The notes beneath the pieces were generated by a model. The model did no database searches. It was given only the letters and a program-made list of their open reading frames with translations, and was not told where the DNA came from. Position numbers and translations under genes: made by a program. Below are positions 27,292 to 36,127 of a stretch of DNA of 64,000 bases, piece after piece. The stretch's first letter is position 1. Each line of letters starts with the position of its first letter. Origin of the DNA: Allocoleopsis franciscana PCC 7113. GTDB taxonomy: Bacteria; Cyanobacteriota; Cyanobacteriia; Cyanobacteriales; Coleofasciculaceae. The stretch lies in the NCBI RefSeq assembly GCF_000317515.1, contig NC_019738.1, forward strand, positions 5,730,001-5,794,000, read 5' to 3'.

Positions 27292-27831
27292 TTGAAAGCT
27301 GAATTTCGCTTACTCCACACACTGATAGTTTTGGGTGGAGTAGCAACTAGTATCTGGAGTGCTGTTCCCGCCTTGGCACAAAGCACTTTGGCTCAAGCGA
27401 GTTCATCTTCTCCTGTGATCGTCCCTTTGCAGAAGGACGACTCCTCTAATGTTGACCCTCTGAGTACACCTGTCACGGATACTGTTACGCCTACTAGTGT
27501 CGCTCCCACTCCCTTCGCAATTCCCACAGGGACTGCACCAGAGGTATCAACCGCTCCGACAACTTTCAACACCACCCCCTCAACGCCTCCCCTCATAGTC
27601 ACGCCAGAAGCATCGGCAGCTCCCCTCACCTTTACACTCACCCCTTCCACCCCGCCTACGACGCCTGCACCTGCACCCACAATGCTTCTCACGCCCACCG
27701 AGACTACACCTGTGGCAACTCCTATCTCCCCCGCTCCCCCAACCGTGATTAATTCTGAGACTTCCGATTCTGTCCTCAGAACAATGACGATTCAGAACCC
27801 CAGTGGTTTTAATAATTCAGGAAATCAATAG
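27292..27831 (+). CDS. Exported Pro/Thr-rich low-complexity protein
   Basis: TTG 27292 (behind AAAGG) gives a 179-residue protein with a Sec-type signal peptide (LLHTLIVLGGVATSIW, cleavage near PALAQS). The rest is Thr/Pro/Ser/Ala low complexity (TPSTPPTTPAPAPTMLLTP) with repeated TPSTPP and TFTLTPSTPP units. ATG 27091 is in frame, but the added 67 residues cover TTTGGGATT-type non-coding repeats, so I prefer the later start. It is probably a secreted or surface linker protein of unknown role. Biased composition makes identification unsafe. Confidence 0.5.
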   Translation: MKAEFRLLHTLIVLGGVATSIWSAVPALAQSTLAQASSSSPVIVPLQKDDSSNVDPLSTPVTDTVTPTSVAPTPFAIPTGTAPEVSTAPTTFNTTPSTPPLIVTPEASAAPLTFTLTPSTPPTTPAPAPTMLLTPTETTPVATPISPAPPTVINSETSDSVLRTMTIQNPSGFNNSGNQ

Positions 27832-27990
27832 GTTAGGATTTGGCTGCTGTAAACTCTTTATCTGAGTGAAAATAGGGAACGGGGAATGGTAAGGATGAGT
27901 AAGAATTCCCCATTTCCCTGAACCAGCCTTTAACCTAGCTGGATTAGTTAGTGCCAAATCAGGCAACGTTTCTCCAAGAGGATTCGATTA

Positions 27991-28932
27991 ATGGGATTGA
28001 TCATTGCCACAGTTAACATGAAGGGCGGTGTTGGGAAGACAACCCTCACCGTAAACTTGGCTACTTGCTTGGCAAAATATCACGGAAAGCGAGTTTTAGT
28101 GGTTGATTTAGACTCACAAATTAGCGCAACACTGAGTCTAATGCAGCCTCAAGATTTTGCAAAGGTGAGGAGAGAAAAGCGCACATTGGGTCAGTTAATT
28201 TATAAAGAAATAAAACCCAATAATCGGATTAAACGCACAACAGAAGAGGTTATTCAATCAGATATTTGTCAAATTCCAGAGTTAAATTTGTTGCCTGGAG
28301 ATATTGACCTTTATGATGAATATTTAGTGTCAGAGCTTCTGCATAAAAAAGCTTCTAACCAAGAAAATTGTGATTTTAGTGATGTTTGGAATGGTTTTGA
28401 AGAGGAATTAATTAAAGGAATTTTAGAGCCTGTCGTTAATGACTACGATTTTATTATTCTCGACTGTGCTCCTGGTTATAATCTTTTAACTCGAAGTGGA
28501 ATTGTAGCTAGTGATTTTTATCTACTTCCAGCTAGACCTGAACCTTTATCTGTTGTTGGAATTCAGCTTTTAGAAAGACGAATTTCTAAGTTGAAAAACA
28601 GTTACGGTGATGATAGCTGTTTTAAGGCTCAATTACTTGGAATTGTGTTTATTTTGTCGAGTGGTGGTCTTTTCGACAGGTATTATAAACAGGTGATGCA
28701 GCGAGTTACCACAGAATTCAGTCCAGCTCAAATGTTTGAGAATCGCATTCCGATGGATGTCAATGTGGCTAAAGCTGTGGATAGTTTTATGCCAGCCGTT
28801 CTGGCAACTCCAAATTCTTCGGGTTCTAAAGCATTCGCCAAGTTAACTGAAGAATTTTTACAAAAAGTGGGGAATTCTAACAATCTGTATTCAACCTCTC
28901 AGCCTCCGATGAATGTGGTTAATCTGGAGTAA
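27991..28932 (+). CDS. ParA family ATPase, no ParB neighbour
   Basis: A 313-residue deviant-Walker ATPase with NMKGGVGKTTLTVNLA (residues about 9-24), VLVVDLDSQISATLSL and IILDCAPGYNLLTR. It matches the ParA/Soj type that positions DNA or protein cargo. No ParB or parS-like gene is adjacent. The next gene converges. It might be a stray plasmid-type partition gene or serve another cargo. Base use is AT-richer than its neighbours. Confidence 0.9.
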   Translation: MGLIIATVNMKGGVGKTTLTVNLATCLAKYHGKRVLVVDLDSQISATLSLMQPQDFAKVRREKRTLGQLIYKEIKPNNRIKRTTEEVIQSDICQIPELNLLPGDIDLYDEYLVSELLHKKASNQENCDFSDVWNGFEEELIKGILEPVVNDYDFIILDCAPGYNLLTRSGIVASDFYLLPARPEPLSVVGIQLLERRISKLKNSYGDDSCFKAQLLGIVFILSSGGLFDRYYKQVMQRVTTEFSPAQMFENRIPMDVNVAKAVDSFMPAVLATPNSSGSKAFAKLTEEFLQKVGNSNNLYSTSQPPMNVVNLE

Positions 28933-28964
28933 TATCAAGTTCGGCTGAAAATCCCTACTTAGGG

Positions 28965-29014
28965 AAATCAGGAGTGAGGCAGAAGATTATGGCCTTCTCA
29001 CTCCTGATTTTTTT
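28965..29014 (+). terminator. Rho-independent terminator of the parA-like gene
   Basis: AAATCAGGAGTGAG (28965-28978) pairs perfectly with CTCACTCCTGATTT (28997-29010) around an 18-nt loop and runs into seven T residues. It is a strong intrinsic terminator 32 bp after the stop codon. Confidence 0.88.
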
Positions 29015-29062
29015 AGCTAATCATTTGGTGGGCAAACTAATAGCTGTGTTAATCCAGAAAAG

Positions 29063-29091
29063 AAGTAGGGTAGGCATTGCCCACCCTACTT
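29063..29091 (-). terminator. Palindrome at the end of the RTX gene, possible terminator and dispersed repeat
   Basis: AAGTAGGGT at 29063-29071 pairs with ACCCTACTT at 29083-29091, with GGCATTGCC extending the symmetry inside. The sequence is of the GTAGGGTGGGCAATGCCCACC type that recurs between cyanobacterial genes. It lies 4 bp beyond the RTX stop codon and could end that transcript. Confidence 0.55.
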
Positions 29092-29094
29092 TAA

Positions 29095-31419
29095 CTAAAC
29101 GAGAACAATATCAAGACTGGGAGCAAATCCTGGGGGTGTGTTTTCGATGGTCGCAAATTGTGTTGGACCCGTTATACCACTTGGATCGAAGAACAATGCA
29201 CCTGTAGAGCTGTTATAGCTAAACTGGCTTAATGAGGTTGCTCCAAATCCCGACATGGAGATTTGAATGGTATCACCTTCTGTCCACTGGAAGTCTTTGA
29301 TGATATCAATTCCTTCAGACAGCGAGTTAAAGATAAACTTATCAGCTCCTGCGCCACCCCAAAGGGTGTCAACTCCTGAACCACCCGTAAGACTGTCATT
29401 GCCATCTCCACCAATTAAGCTGTCATTGCCACCGTATCCATAGAGCGCGTCATTCCCACCGTACCCATAAAGGGCGTTGGCGAAATTGTTGCCAGAGATG
29501 ACGTTGTTGAGGTTGTTGCCATCGCCGTAGTAAGCCGTGCCAGTCAGAGTCAGGTTTTCGACGTTAGCAGGCAACCATTCGATGCTTGTGCTGACTGAGC
29601 TGTAAACCAGATCTGTCCCTTGATTGGCGTACTCAATGACTTGATCAGATATCGAATCTACATAATAGATGTCGTTGCCAATTCCCCCGTACATGGTGTC
29701 GGCACCTAACCCACCATTGAGGATGTTATTGCCACTGTTACCAGTGAGGACGTTGTTATTGCCGTTACCTGTAGCGTTAATGTTGGCACTCCCTGTCAGC
29801 GTCAGGTTCTCAATCCCATACCCCAGAGTATGATTGACCGAAGAATATACCGAATCGACACCACCGAGAGCATCGTTGTAGGTTTCCGCCACCACATCAC
29901 CGACGTTGTCCACGTAGTAAGTGTCGTCGCCATCTCCACCATTCATGGTGTCGGCACCTAATCCACCATCGAGAATGTTATTGCCACTGTTGCCAGTGAG
30001 GACGTTATCATTGCCATTACCTGTGGCGTTAATATTGCCAAAACCCGTCAGCGTCAGGTTCTCAATCCCATACCCCAGAGTATGATTGACCGAGGAATAT
30101 ACCGAATCTACACCACCGAGAGCATCGTTGTAGGTTTCCGCCACCACATCACCGACGTTGTCCACGTAGTAAGTGTCGTCGCCATCTCCACCATTCATGG
30201 TGTCGGCACCTAATCCACCATTGAGGATGTTATTGCCACTGTTGCCAGTGATGACGTTGTTATTGCCATTGCCTGTGGCGTTAATGTTGGCAGTCCCTGT
30301 CAGCGTCAGGTTCTCAATCCCATACCCTTGCCCACCAGACACTGTACCAGGTGAGAGGGAATAGCTAACTGAGGAATATACTGAATCTACACCACCGAGG
30401 GCATCGTTGTAGTATTCCCCTACTACATCACCGACGTTGTCCACGTAGTAGGTGTCGTCGCCATCGCCACCATTCATGGTGTCGGCACCTGCACCACCAT
30501 TGAGGATGTTATTGCCACTGTTGCCAGTGAGGACGTTGTTATTGCCATTGCCTGTGGCGTTAATGTTGGCAGTCCCTGTCAGCGTCAGGTTCTCAATCCC
30601 ATACCCTTGCCCACCAGACACTGTACCAGGTGAGAGGGAATAGCTAACTGAGGAGAAGACTGAATCTACACCACCGAGGGCATCGTTGTAGTATTCCCCT
30701 ACTACATCACCGACGTTGTCCACGTAGTAGGTGTCGTCGCCATCGCCACCATTCATGGTGTCGGCACCTAATCCACCATCGAGAATGTTATTGCCACTGT
30801 TACCAGTGAGGACGTTATCATTGCCATTACCTGTGGCGTTAATATTGCCAAAACCCGTCAGCGTCAGGTTCTCAATCCCATACCCCAGAGTATGATTGAC
30901 CGAAGAATATACCGAATCGACACCACCGAGAGCATCGTTGTAGGTTTCCGCCACCACATCACCGACGTTGTCCACGTAGTAAGTGTCGTCGCCATCGCCA
31001 CCATTCATGGTGTCGGCACCTAATCCACCATCGAGAATGTTATTGCCACTGTTACCAGTGAGGACGTTATCATTGCCATTACCTGTGGCGTTAATATTGC
31101 CAAAACCCGTCAGCGTCAGGTTCTCAATCCCATACCCCAGAGTATGATTGACCGAGGAATATACCGAATCTACACCACCGAGGGCATCGTTGTAGGTTTC
31201 CGCCACTACATCACCAACGTTGTCCACGTAGTAGGTGTCGTTGCCATCTCCACCATTCATGGTGTCGGCACCTAATCCACCATTGAGGGTATCGTTAGTA
31301 CTAAGACCATTAAGAACGTCGTTACCGTTTAGCCCGTTGATGGTATCAGGTACATCACCAAACCAATCAACGATGCCATTGAGGATGTCATCACCATTTG
31401 TCCCGTTAATAGTTGCCAT
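29095..31419 (-). CDS. RTX-type calcium-binding repeat protein
   Basis: A 774-residue secreted protein built of glycine/aspartate-rich RTX nonapeptides (GGDGNDTYYVDN, GNSGNNILDGG), which bind calcium and fold as beta rolls after type I export. Six near-identical units of 84 or 93 residues fill about residues 48-569, and a seventh is diverged. The C-terminal domain (AGADKFIFNSLSEGIDIIKDF, ending PSLDIVLV) is the usual uncleaved secretion-signal region. There is no N-terminal signal and no catalytic domain, so it is more likely a surface-layer or adhesion protein than a toxin. No export genes are adjacent. Confidence 0.92.
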   Translation of the reverse strand: MATINGTNGDDILNGIVDWFGDVPDTINGLNGNDVLNGLSTNDTLNGGLGADTMNGGDGNDTYYVDNVGDVVAETYNDALGGVDSVYSSVNHTLGYGIENLTLTGFGNINATGNGNDNVLTGNSGNNILDGGLGADTMNGGDGDDTYYVDNVGDVVAETYNDALGGVDSVYSSVNHTLGYGIENLTLTGFGNINATGNGNDNVLTGNSGNNILDGGLGADTMNGGDGDDTYYVDNVGDVVGEYYNDALGGVDSVFSSVSYSLSPGTVSGGQGYGIENLTLTGTANINATGNGNNNVLTGNSGNNILNGGAGADTMNGGDGDDTYYVDNVGDVVGEYYNDALGGVDSVYSSVSYSLSPGTVSGGQGYGIENLTLTGTANINATGNGNNNVITGNSGNNILNGGLGADTMNGGDGDDTYYVDNVGDVVAETYNDALGGVDSVYSSVNHTLGYGIENLTLTGFGNINATGNGNDNVLTGNSGNNILDGGLGADTMNGGDGDDTYYVDNVGDVVAETYNDALGGVDSVYSSVNHTLGYGIENLTLTGSANINATGNGNNNVLTGNSGNNILNGGLGADTMYGGIGNDIYYVDSISDQVIEYANQGTDLVYSSVSTSIEWLPANVENLTLTGTAYYGDGNNLNNVISGNNFANALYGYGGNDALYGYGGNDSLIGGDGNDSLTGGSGVDTLWGGAGADKFIFNSLSEGIDIIKDFQWTEGDTIQISMSGFGATSLSQFSYNSSTGALFFDPSGITGPTQFATIENTPPGFAPSLDIVLV
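29713..31278. repeat. Six tandem 252/279-bp units within the RTX gene
   Basis: The units start at each GLGADTMNGG or GAGADTMNGG. Four are 252 bp (with NHTLGYG) and two central ones are 279 bp, carrying an extra SLSPGTVSGGQ-type segment. Long stretches are nearly identical at the DNA level, which points to recent duplication or gene conversion and makes copy number prone to change and to assembly error. Confidence 0.85.
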
Positions 31420-31871
31420 TGTCAGTTGCTCCTAACTTTTCAGTAAGAATTTAAGAATTAAAGTTTTTGCAGATTGCTTATGCCTGTTGAAGGATTAGTG
31501 GCTTTTTCGGAAGCGTGAATCTTTCAACCTCTATGTACTTGTCTGGAGAGGCTACTAGAGTTACGCAGTGAGTTACAAAAGTTTACAAGAAGTTTGCAGA
31601 TTGTCCTCGCTGGAGCTGGAGAGATAGAGGAATAGGGAAAATCTTCAATAGAAGCGATCGCTTTAGCGATGGAAATCAATTTGGATCGCGCCTCTTATCG
31701 ATTGAATCCTCCTTCTGATAGGCGTAGTAAAGCCCCAGAGCAGTCTAAAACAGTGGTAAATGGGCAAGGTCTAGTTCAGGTAATGCTCACTTAACCCCAA
31801 AAAGTAGATGTAGTTGAGTGTGTCATGGCTGGCATGACGCAGAAGTTTTAGGATTTTAAGATTCCCTGATA
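31420..31871. other. Intergenic region between RTX and GluR0-like genes
   Basis: This 452-bp gap lies between divergent genes. It must hold both promoters. It contains one HIP1 site (GCGATCGC near 31654). A 41-codon frame at 31669-31794 (MEINLDRASYRLN...) has no ribosome-binding site and no recognisable pattern. I see no other structure. Confidence 0.4.
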
Positions 31872-33035
31872 ATGAACCGACGAGTAATAGGCGGATTTCT
31901 GGCTACACTTTGCTTTATCTTGATAGCAAGATTCCCATCACTTCCTCTAACTCCTGCCCAAGCTCAACAAACACCAGCTCCGAGACAAGAAGCAGCTGAA
32001 CAAACTAAGGATGCTACGAGTCAGGCACCGACAACAGAAAGTTCGCCGTTAAGGGTTGGGGTATACCAAACTCCACCCTTTGCGATCAAAAACGGTAATG
32101 ACTGGGATGGCATTGGAGTGCATCTTTGGCGGAAAGTGGCACGGGATCTAAATCTCGACTACCTATTGCAAGAGGTTGACCAGGATAAAGCAATTGACCG
32201 GGTGCAGGATGGTACGGTGGATATTGCGATTACTGCGATCGCTACCCCATCTGATGAAGAGCGCGTTGACTTTACTCACAGCTACTACACGACATCACTT
32301 GGCGTTGCGGAACGCCCAGAGCGTAGCCTGCTAGAGATTGTCACAGCTATACTGTCCCCGCGTTTTTTACAAATCGCTCTATGGCTCTCAGTAATTTTTA
32401 TGATTATTGGGGTACTGGCATGGGCGTTTGAACGTAACACAAACGATCAATTTGAGAAGAATCCTGTACGCGGTATTTGGACAGGATTTTGGTGGGCTGG
32501 TGTTACCATGTCTACAATTGGCTATGGTGATAAAACCCCTAAAACGGTTCCAGGACGGATTTTAGCGCTGCTTTGGATGTTGGTGGCGATGGGCATTACG
32601 GCTACCCTCACTGCATCCATTACATCAGTCATAGCGGTAGATTCACCCCTAGAAGCTGTCCAGTCTCCTCAGGATTGGTGGCAAATGAATGTTGGCAGCG
32701 TACCCGACACGGAGAGTGCCCAATATCTGCAACAGGAGGGCATTCAATTTCAGTCGTTTTCGGCACCGCTTGATGGATTGCGGGCGGTGCAAAATGGCGA
32801 TGTTGATATCTTTGTCTACAGTGCGGCTCCACTGCGTTACCTGAATCGCGAGTCGTTGAAAGGAACCCTTAACGTTCAAGCAACAGATATGCAGGCACGC
32901 CGATATGCGTTCGCGCTTCCAGAAGAGCATGAACTTTATGATGCTTTCAACCAAAAGATTCTGCAAGAAACGGATGAGTCAGACTGGCGAGATTTGATTG
33001 ATCGATATATACCTGAGCCGAAAAAAAAGCAATAA
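31872..33035 (+). CDS. GluR0-like ligand-gated potassium channel
   Basis: A 387-residue ionotropic-glutamate-receptor-type protein. A signal peptide covers residues 1-31. The first ligand lobe is 60-150 (VGVYQTPPFAIKNG; DVAITA-type DIAITAIATPS; RVDFTHSYY). M1 is about 165-186, the pore loop 205-222 with filter STIGYGD at 214-220, and M2 about 229-256. The second lobe is 258-380 (QSPQDWW; GDVDIFVYSAAPL). TIGYGD is a K+-selective filter, as in Synechocystis GluR0, so glutamate or another amino acid would open a potassium pore in the plasma membrane. The arginine that binds the ligand alpha-carboxylate should be checked by alignment. Confidence 0.9.
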   Translation: MNRRVIGGFLATLCFILIARFPSLPLTPAQAQQTPAPRQEAAEQTKDATSQAPTTESSPLRVGVYQTPPFAIKNGNDWDGIGVHLWRKVARDLNLDYLLQEVDQDKAIDRVQDGTVDIAITAIATPSDEERVDFTHSYYTTSLGVAERPERSLLEIVTAILSPRFLQIALWLSVIFMIIGVLAWAFERNTNDQFEKNPVRGIWTGFWWAGVTMSTIGYGDKTPKTVPGRILALLWMLVAMGITATLTASITSVIAVDSPLEAVQSPQDWWQMNVGSVPDTESAQYLQQEGIQFQSFSAPLDGLRAVQNGDVDIFVYSAAPLRYLNRESLKGTLNVQATDMQARRYAFALPEEHELYDAFNQKILQETDESDWRDLIDRYIPEPKKKQ

Positions 33036-33295
33036 GCAATAGCCTGCCAGTTATTCATAACCTCTCTTGCACAAAGTCGATTTTTGCCTTCGCCTTGGAT
33101 CAGGGTATGAGTGCTGAGGCAGGAATTCTAGTATGGATATGGAGTGCTACGAATCACACAAAACAAAATACAGTTTTTCCCACAATCCAGTCCAGAACAA
33201 TTACAAAAGTCAATCAATGTACATCGATCCTTCAGGTTCAGTTAGATACAATGAAGGAAATAATGTACATTGACTTTTAAGCGAGTATCTATTCT

Positions 33296-33745
33296 CTAGT
33301 TGCTAAAAACATCTTTGATGTTATCAACAACGCTTTCAACAGCATTCTTTGTATTGTCTACTGCTTTCTCCGTGCGAGCTGCATCTTCATCTGCTCTTTT
33401 CTCAATTCGATCCCTATCTCTCTTTGCTTTGCCCTCAAGGAAACTACCATTGTCATCCGTTGCTTCGTCAACGCGAGCGGCATTTTTATTTGCAGTTTCC
33501 TTAACTTTCTCTTTCGTATCTTCGATGAAATTTTTGGCTCGTCCAGCATCAATACTTGCTTTTCCTTTAACCTGATCGCTCGTGCCTGCCGATGCGATCA
33601 AGTTTGCAGTAGGAGTAGCCATTGCTGAGGTGTTCGAGAAAAACGCACCTTGCCAAACCAAGGTGACTGCTGACAGACAAAACACAGTTGTAGCTATCCA
33701 TCGCCCTACAATGGAAAGCCGTTTCGTAAAATAATTCAGTTTCAT
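33296..33745 (-). CDS. Exported or anchored CsbD/LEA-like helical protein
   Basis: A 149-residue protein with one N-terminal hydrophobic segment (RWIATTVFCLSAVTLVW, then AMA cleavage-like site). A charged helical region follows: VKGKASIDAGRAKNFIEDTK; KVKETANKNAARVDEA; EKAVDNTKNAVESVVDNIKD. The pattern is that of CsbD-like or LEA-like stress proteins in the cyanobacterial periplasm. Strong compositional bias lowers certainty about function. Confidence 0.65.
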   Translation of the reverse strand: MKLNYFTKRLSIVGRWIATTVFCLSAVTLVWQGAFFSNTSAMATPTANLIASAGTSDQVKGKASIDAGRAKNFIEDTKEKVKETANKNAARVDEATDDNGSFLEGKAKRDRDRIEKRADEDAARTEKAVDNTKNAVESVVDNIKDVFSN

Positions 33746-34219
33746 TGAATACAGTCTTGATGAGATTTATCATTCTATTTCTACATCATCTGGTTCATGG
33801 GTCATATCGTTCCCCAGAGAGGTTCTTTCGTCATCAGTGCTTGAACGAATTCACTATTTTGATAGATTGAATACAGCGACTATGGTGCGTAATATCTTAT
33901 CTGAAGTATAAAACCACACTATACGGAGAGTTTGAAGCCAGGATTTGAGTTCTTTTGTCAGGAGCGCTCAAGCACCTACTACAAACATGCTTTTATTAAG
34001 GGTAATCAACCGGAGATCATATAAGTAGTAATTGCTATAATGATGCCGGTGTTCAAATAAGATATTTTAGAAAGATCGAGAAAAGCTGGAAAAAACCCTA
34101 GATGGAGATCGCTCTTATTAGCTGGGTTTAATTAAGAGAGTACTCGCCCTCACCCTACACTAATAAAGAAGTGCGATCTGCTTGGCAGCAGCTTTCGTCC
34201 GTTCATTGCAACAGGGTTG
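33746..34219. other. Intergenic region without recognisable gene
   Basis: The 474-bp region lies between the start of the CsbD-like gene and the end of the ParE-type toxin gene. It is AT-rich with no coding frame of recognisable character, no array and no strong hairpin seen. Confidence 0.4.
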
Positions 34220-34516
34220 TTAGGTTCGTGCCTGCCAAGATTTTGGATCTCGCCGACTGTGAAAAATTGCTGTCACAATCACCCGACTCGATACAATCCG
34301 ATAATATACAGCGTAGGGAAAGCGTCGCACCACCGCCCGTCGCACATCACGATATACCACTGCATAGGACTCTGGCATTTGACCAATTCGATTTAGCATC
34401 TCGTCCACACAGTCCAAAAACTCGTCACCAAGCCCCTGCTGTTGGCTCTCATACCAACTGTACGCCTCATCGAGTTCGTCACGAACTTCCGGACGAAATA
34501 CTAGTGCATAATTCAT
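34220..34516 (-). CDS. ParE/RelE-superfamily toxin
   Basis: A 98-residue toxin with the family layout: FRPEVRDELDEAYSWYESQQ, GLGDEFLDCVDEML, YRDVRRAVVRRFPYAVYYRI and VIVTAIFHSRRDP. ParE members poison DNA gyrase and RelE members cut mRNA. This sequence fits the ParE-like side (Y-R at the C-terminal half). It overlaps the antitoxin gene by 4 bp. Confidence 0.88.
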   Translation of the reverse strand: MNYALVFRPEVRDELDEAYSWYESQQQGLGDEFLDCVDEMLNRIGQMPESYAVVYRDVRRAVVRRFPYAVYYRIVSSRVIVTAIFHSRRDPKSWQART

Positions 34517-34737
34517 CGCCGTCTCTTAATCGATGCTTTGATCTCCTCCCAAGTCAGTATATTGTCTGGATTCATCTCATAGTCATCGATCCGATCGTCA
34601 AGTTCCCGCTTTTGTGAATCTGTCAAATCAGGGTAAGCTTGCTCGGCTGCAATACTGTCCCAGATTGCTTGCACAAGACGAATTCTATCTTCAATGCTGA
34701 GGGCTGCAATTTCATTCAACGTAGCTGTGATGTCCAT
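34513..34737 (-). CDS. Addiction-module antitoxin (TIGR02574-like)
   Basis: A 74-residue acidic helical protein: ITATLNEIAALSIEDRIRLV, AIWDSIAAE, LTDSQKRELDDRIDDYEMNP, ending LTWEEIKASIKRRR. This is the small antitoxin family paired with ParE/RelE-like toxins. ATG 34737 is preferred over the in-frame TTG at 34746. It would neutralise the downstream toxin and probably repress the operon. Confidence 0.85.
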   Translation of the reverse strand: MDITATLNEIAALSIEDRIRLVQAIWDSIAAEQAYPDLTDSQKRELDDRIDDYEMNPDNILTWEEIKASIKRRR

Positions 34738-34798
34738 GCTGAGCAACTTATATGGAAGAGTCGGCGGTATACCTCAAATATAGCGGACAGGGTTTTGC

Positions 34799-34903
34799 CT
34801 ATGATGCGATAGCGCTTTGGACACTGGTAAAGTGCGATCGCTCTCTCAGTTGAGCGTGTTCAGGTTGAGCAGAGTAGATGATGATGTTGCTATCAAGAAG
34901 CAC
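34799..34903 (-). pseudogene. N-terminal stump of a PIN-domain (VapC-like) toxin
   Basis: A GTG at 34903, 3 bp after the upstream antitoxin stop, opens VLLDSNIIIYSAQPEHAQLR, a textbook PIN N-terminus with the first catalytic Asp. After about 20 residues the match ends (ERSHFTSVQSAIAS, then stop). The other three catalytic acids are absent. The toxin is therefore dead. Confidence 0.7.
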
Positions 34904-34906
34904 GTT

Positions 34907-35161
34907 TTATCGTCCTGGAAGTGAACGATCCTGACGGATTTCTTGCTGCCAAACAACTGGATCGACATCCGTTAGTGGTTGACAAGCACTAAGTTTTTCT
35001 AATATCTCAGCCATCTTACGCCCGCGTGACTTTGCCTCTAAGTCGGGTTCGTTCTCAAGAAGTGTAACGTGGACTTGGATAAGTCGATTCCCAAATTCAG
35101 GTATCTCATCGATCCACTCTAGACGGCTTCCTTTCAACCAAGCCCTGAATGTCTTTAGCAT
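34907..35161 (-). CDS. VapB-like antitoxin left without its toxin
   Basis: An 84-residue protein (KTFRAWLKGSRLEWIDEIPE; RLIQVHVTLLENE; RKMAEILEKLSACQPLTDVD; VWQQEIRQDRSLPGR). The C-terminal DPVVWQQEIRQDR pattern is typical of antitoxins beside PIN toxins in cyanobacteria. The PIN stump starts 3 bp downstream. It may still repress other promoters or neutralise related toxins, which is inference. Confidence 0.65.
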   Translation of the reverse strand: MLKTFRAWLKGSRLEWIDEIPEFGNRLIQVHVTLLENEPDLEAKSRGRKMAEILEKLSACQPLTDVDPVVWQQEIRQDRSLPGR

Positions 35162-35298
35162 TGTTAGATCAAAATGGTTTTTTGGCTAACTTCAAATTTA
35201 CCTGATGATAGCTTGAGGGCTAGATGACAAAGACCAACTTAAAGATGTCGGGTTGCCTTCGTCAACCTAACCTACGACGATGAGCGATCGCACTAAAA

Positions 35299-35931
35299 TT
35301 AATTGCGTAAATCGGAAGGATCTAGTTCTTCAACAACTCGTTGCAAGCGTTTTATGACATCCGAATCAGGTAATTTACTAAGTTGGCGTTTAGGTTGTAG
35401 ACACTGAATTAACTCCTGACGTTCTCTGCGAATTCGGATACTACGACCGGTTGCAGGGCGTTGAGCCAGAACGTTGCCCAATTCAATCTGCTGCCCTTCT
35501 AAAACAATCGTTAATTTGCCAAAGATTCGCTCATGGTTAGTCAAGACAATATCTAAAAAATCAATAGCATTACCAATCAAGATCGGGTTTGCTCCACGAT
35601 AACCATGAATAAGTCGATGCCGCAGTGCCTCAATATCATCCAAGTTTTTCCAGACACGGCCAAGCATTCCTCGCTGTTCAGCTAATTCTATACCTGTTAT
35701 TTTCTTAAAGCATCCTCTGTAAGTACTCTGGTTTGAAATTCCTTTCGCGCCAATTGCACAGTAAGCATCATCGATACTCCAACCACACAGGCGAGTTGCT
35801 ATTGCCAGCATTCTTGTACGGTATGCTTCCCACGTAATCCAGTACAGAGCAAATGTATGAATACCGTTTGGAAATTGTTCGCGTGCCGTACTTGCTTGTC
35901 CCAAAAGATAGTGAATTTCGCATGGCTTCAT
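35299..35931 (-). CDS. HEPN-like hypothetical protein
   Basis: A 210-residue, largely helical protein. The region ALRHRLIHGYRGANP holds an R-x4-H motif (RHRLIH) followed by a small/polar turn, as in HEPN RNases, and sits between helices as that fold requires. The N-terminal part (HTFALYWITWEAYRTRML) resembles the first HEPN helix. The C-terminal 60 residues are basic. HEPN proteins are often toxins or abortive-infection effectors. No nucleotidyltransferase partner is adjacent, so the assignment is tentative. Confidence 0.55.
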   Translation of the reverse strand: MKPCEIHYLLGQASTAREQFPNGIHTFALYWITWEAYRTRMLAIATRLCGWSIDDAYCAIGAKGISNQSTYRGCFKKITGIELAEQRGMLGRVWKNLDDIEALRHRLIHGYRGANPILIGNAIDFLDIVLTNHERIFGKLTIVLEGQQIELGNVLAQRPATGRSIRIRRERQELIQCLQPKRQLSKLPDSDVIKRLQRVVEELDPSDLRN

Positions 35932-36040
35932 ATCTGTGTTTGTTAGATACTCACATTTTTTCTAGTTCGTTAGTGATAGCCCCCAACTATGACTAAACCT
36001 TGACAACTGACGAGATGAGGATTGCCTCCAGACTAGCGAA

Positions 36041-36101
36041 GATATACAGTCCGTCTTTTCCTTCAAGCTGCGGGGTGCTTACAACAAGATAGCGCAACTA
36101 C
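36041..36101 (+). pseudogene. 61-bp relic of the ilvA active-site region
   Basis: The segment is nearly identical to 37673-37733 in the threonine deaminase gene 1.6 kb to the right. The core TCCGTCTTTTCCTTCAAGC and the following GGGGTGCTTACAACAAGAT are shared, with about four mismatches overall. It encodes the stretch around the PLP lysine but has no gene around it. It lies in the otherwise empty gap 35932-36127. Confidence 0.8.
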
Positions 36102-36127
36102 CAACTGCTAGAGCGATCGCACAACAG

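Noticed and set aside
29713-31278. Possible CRISPR or minisatellite array
   Set aside because: The repeats are 252/279-bp coding units of an RTX protein, not spacer-separated short repeats.
33095-33280. 61-codon plus-strand frame after the GluR0-like gene
   Set aside because: No ribosome site, low-complexity content and no known pattern.
33300-33575. 91-codon plus-strand frame opposite the CsbD-like gene
   Set aside because: Antisense reading of a biased, Lys/Ala/Glu-rich gene.
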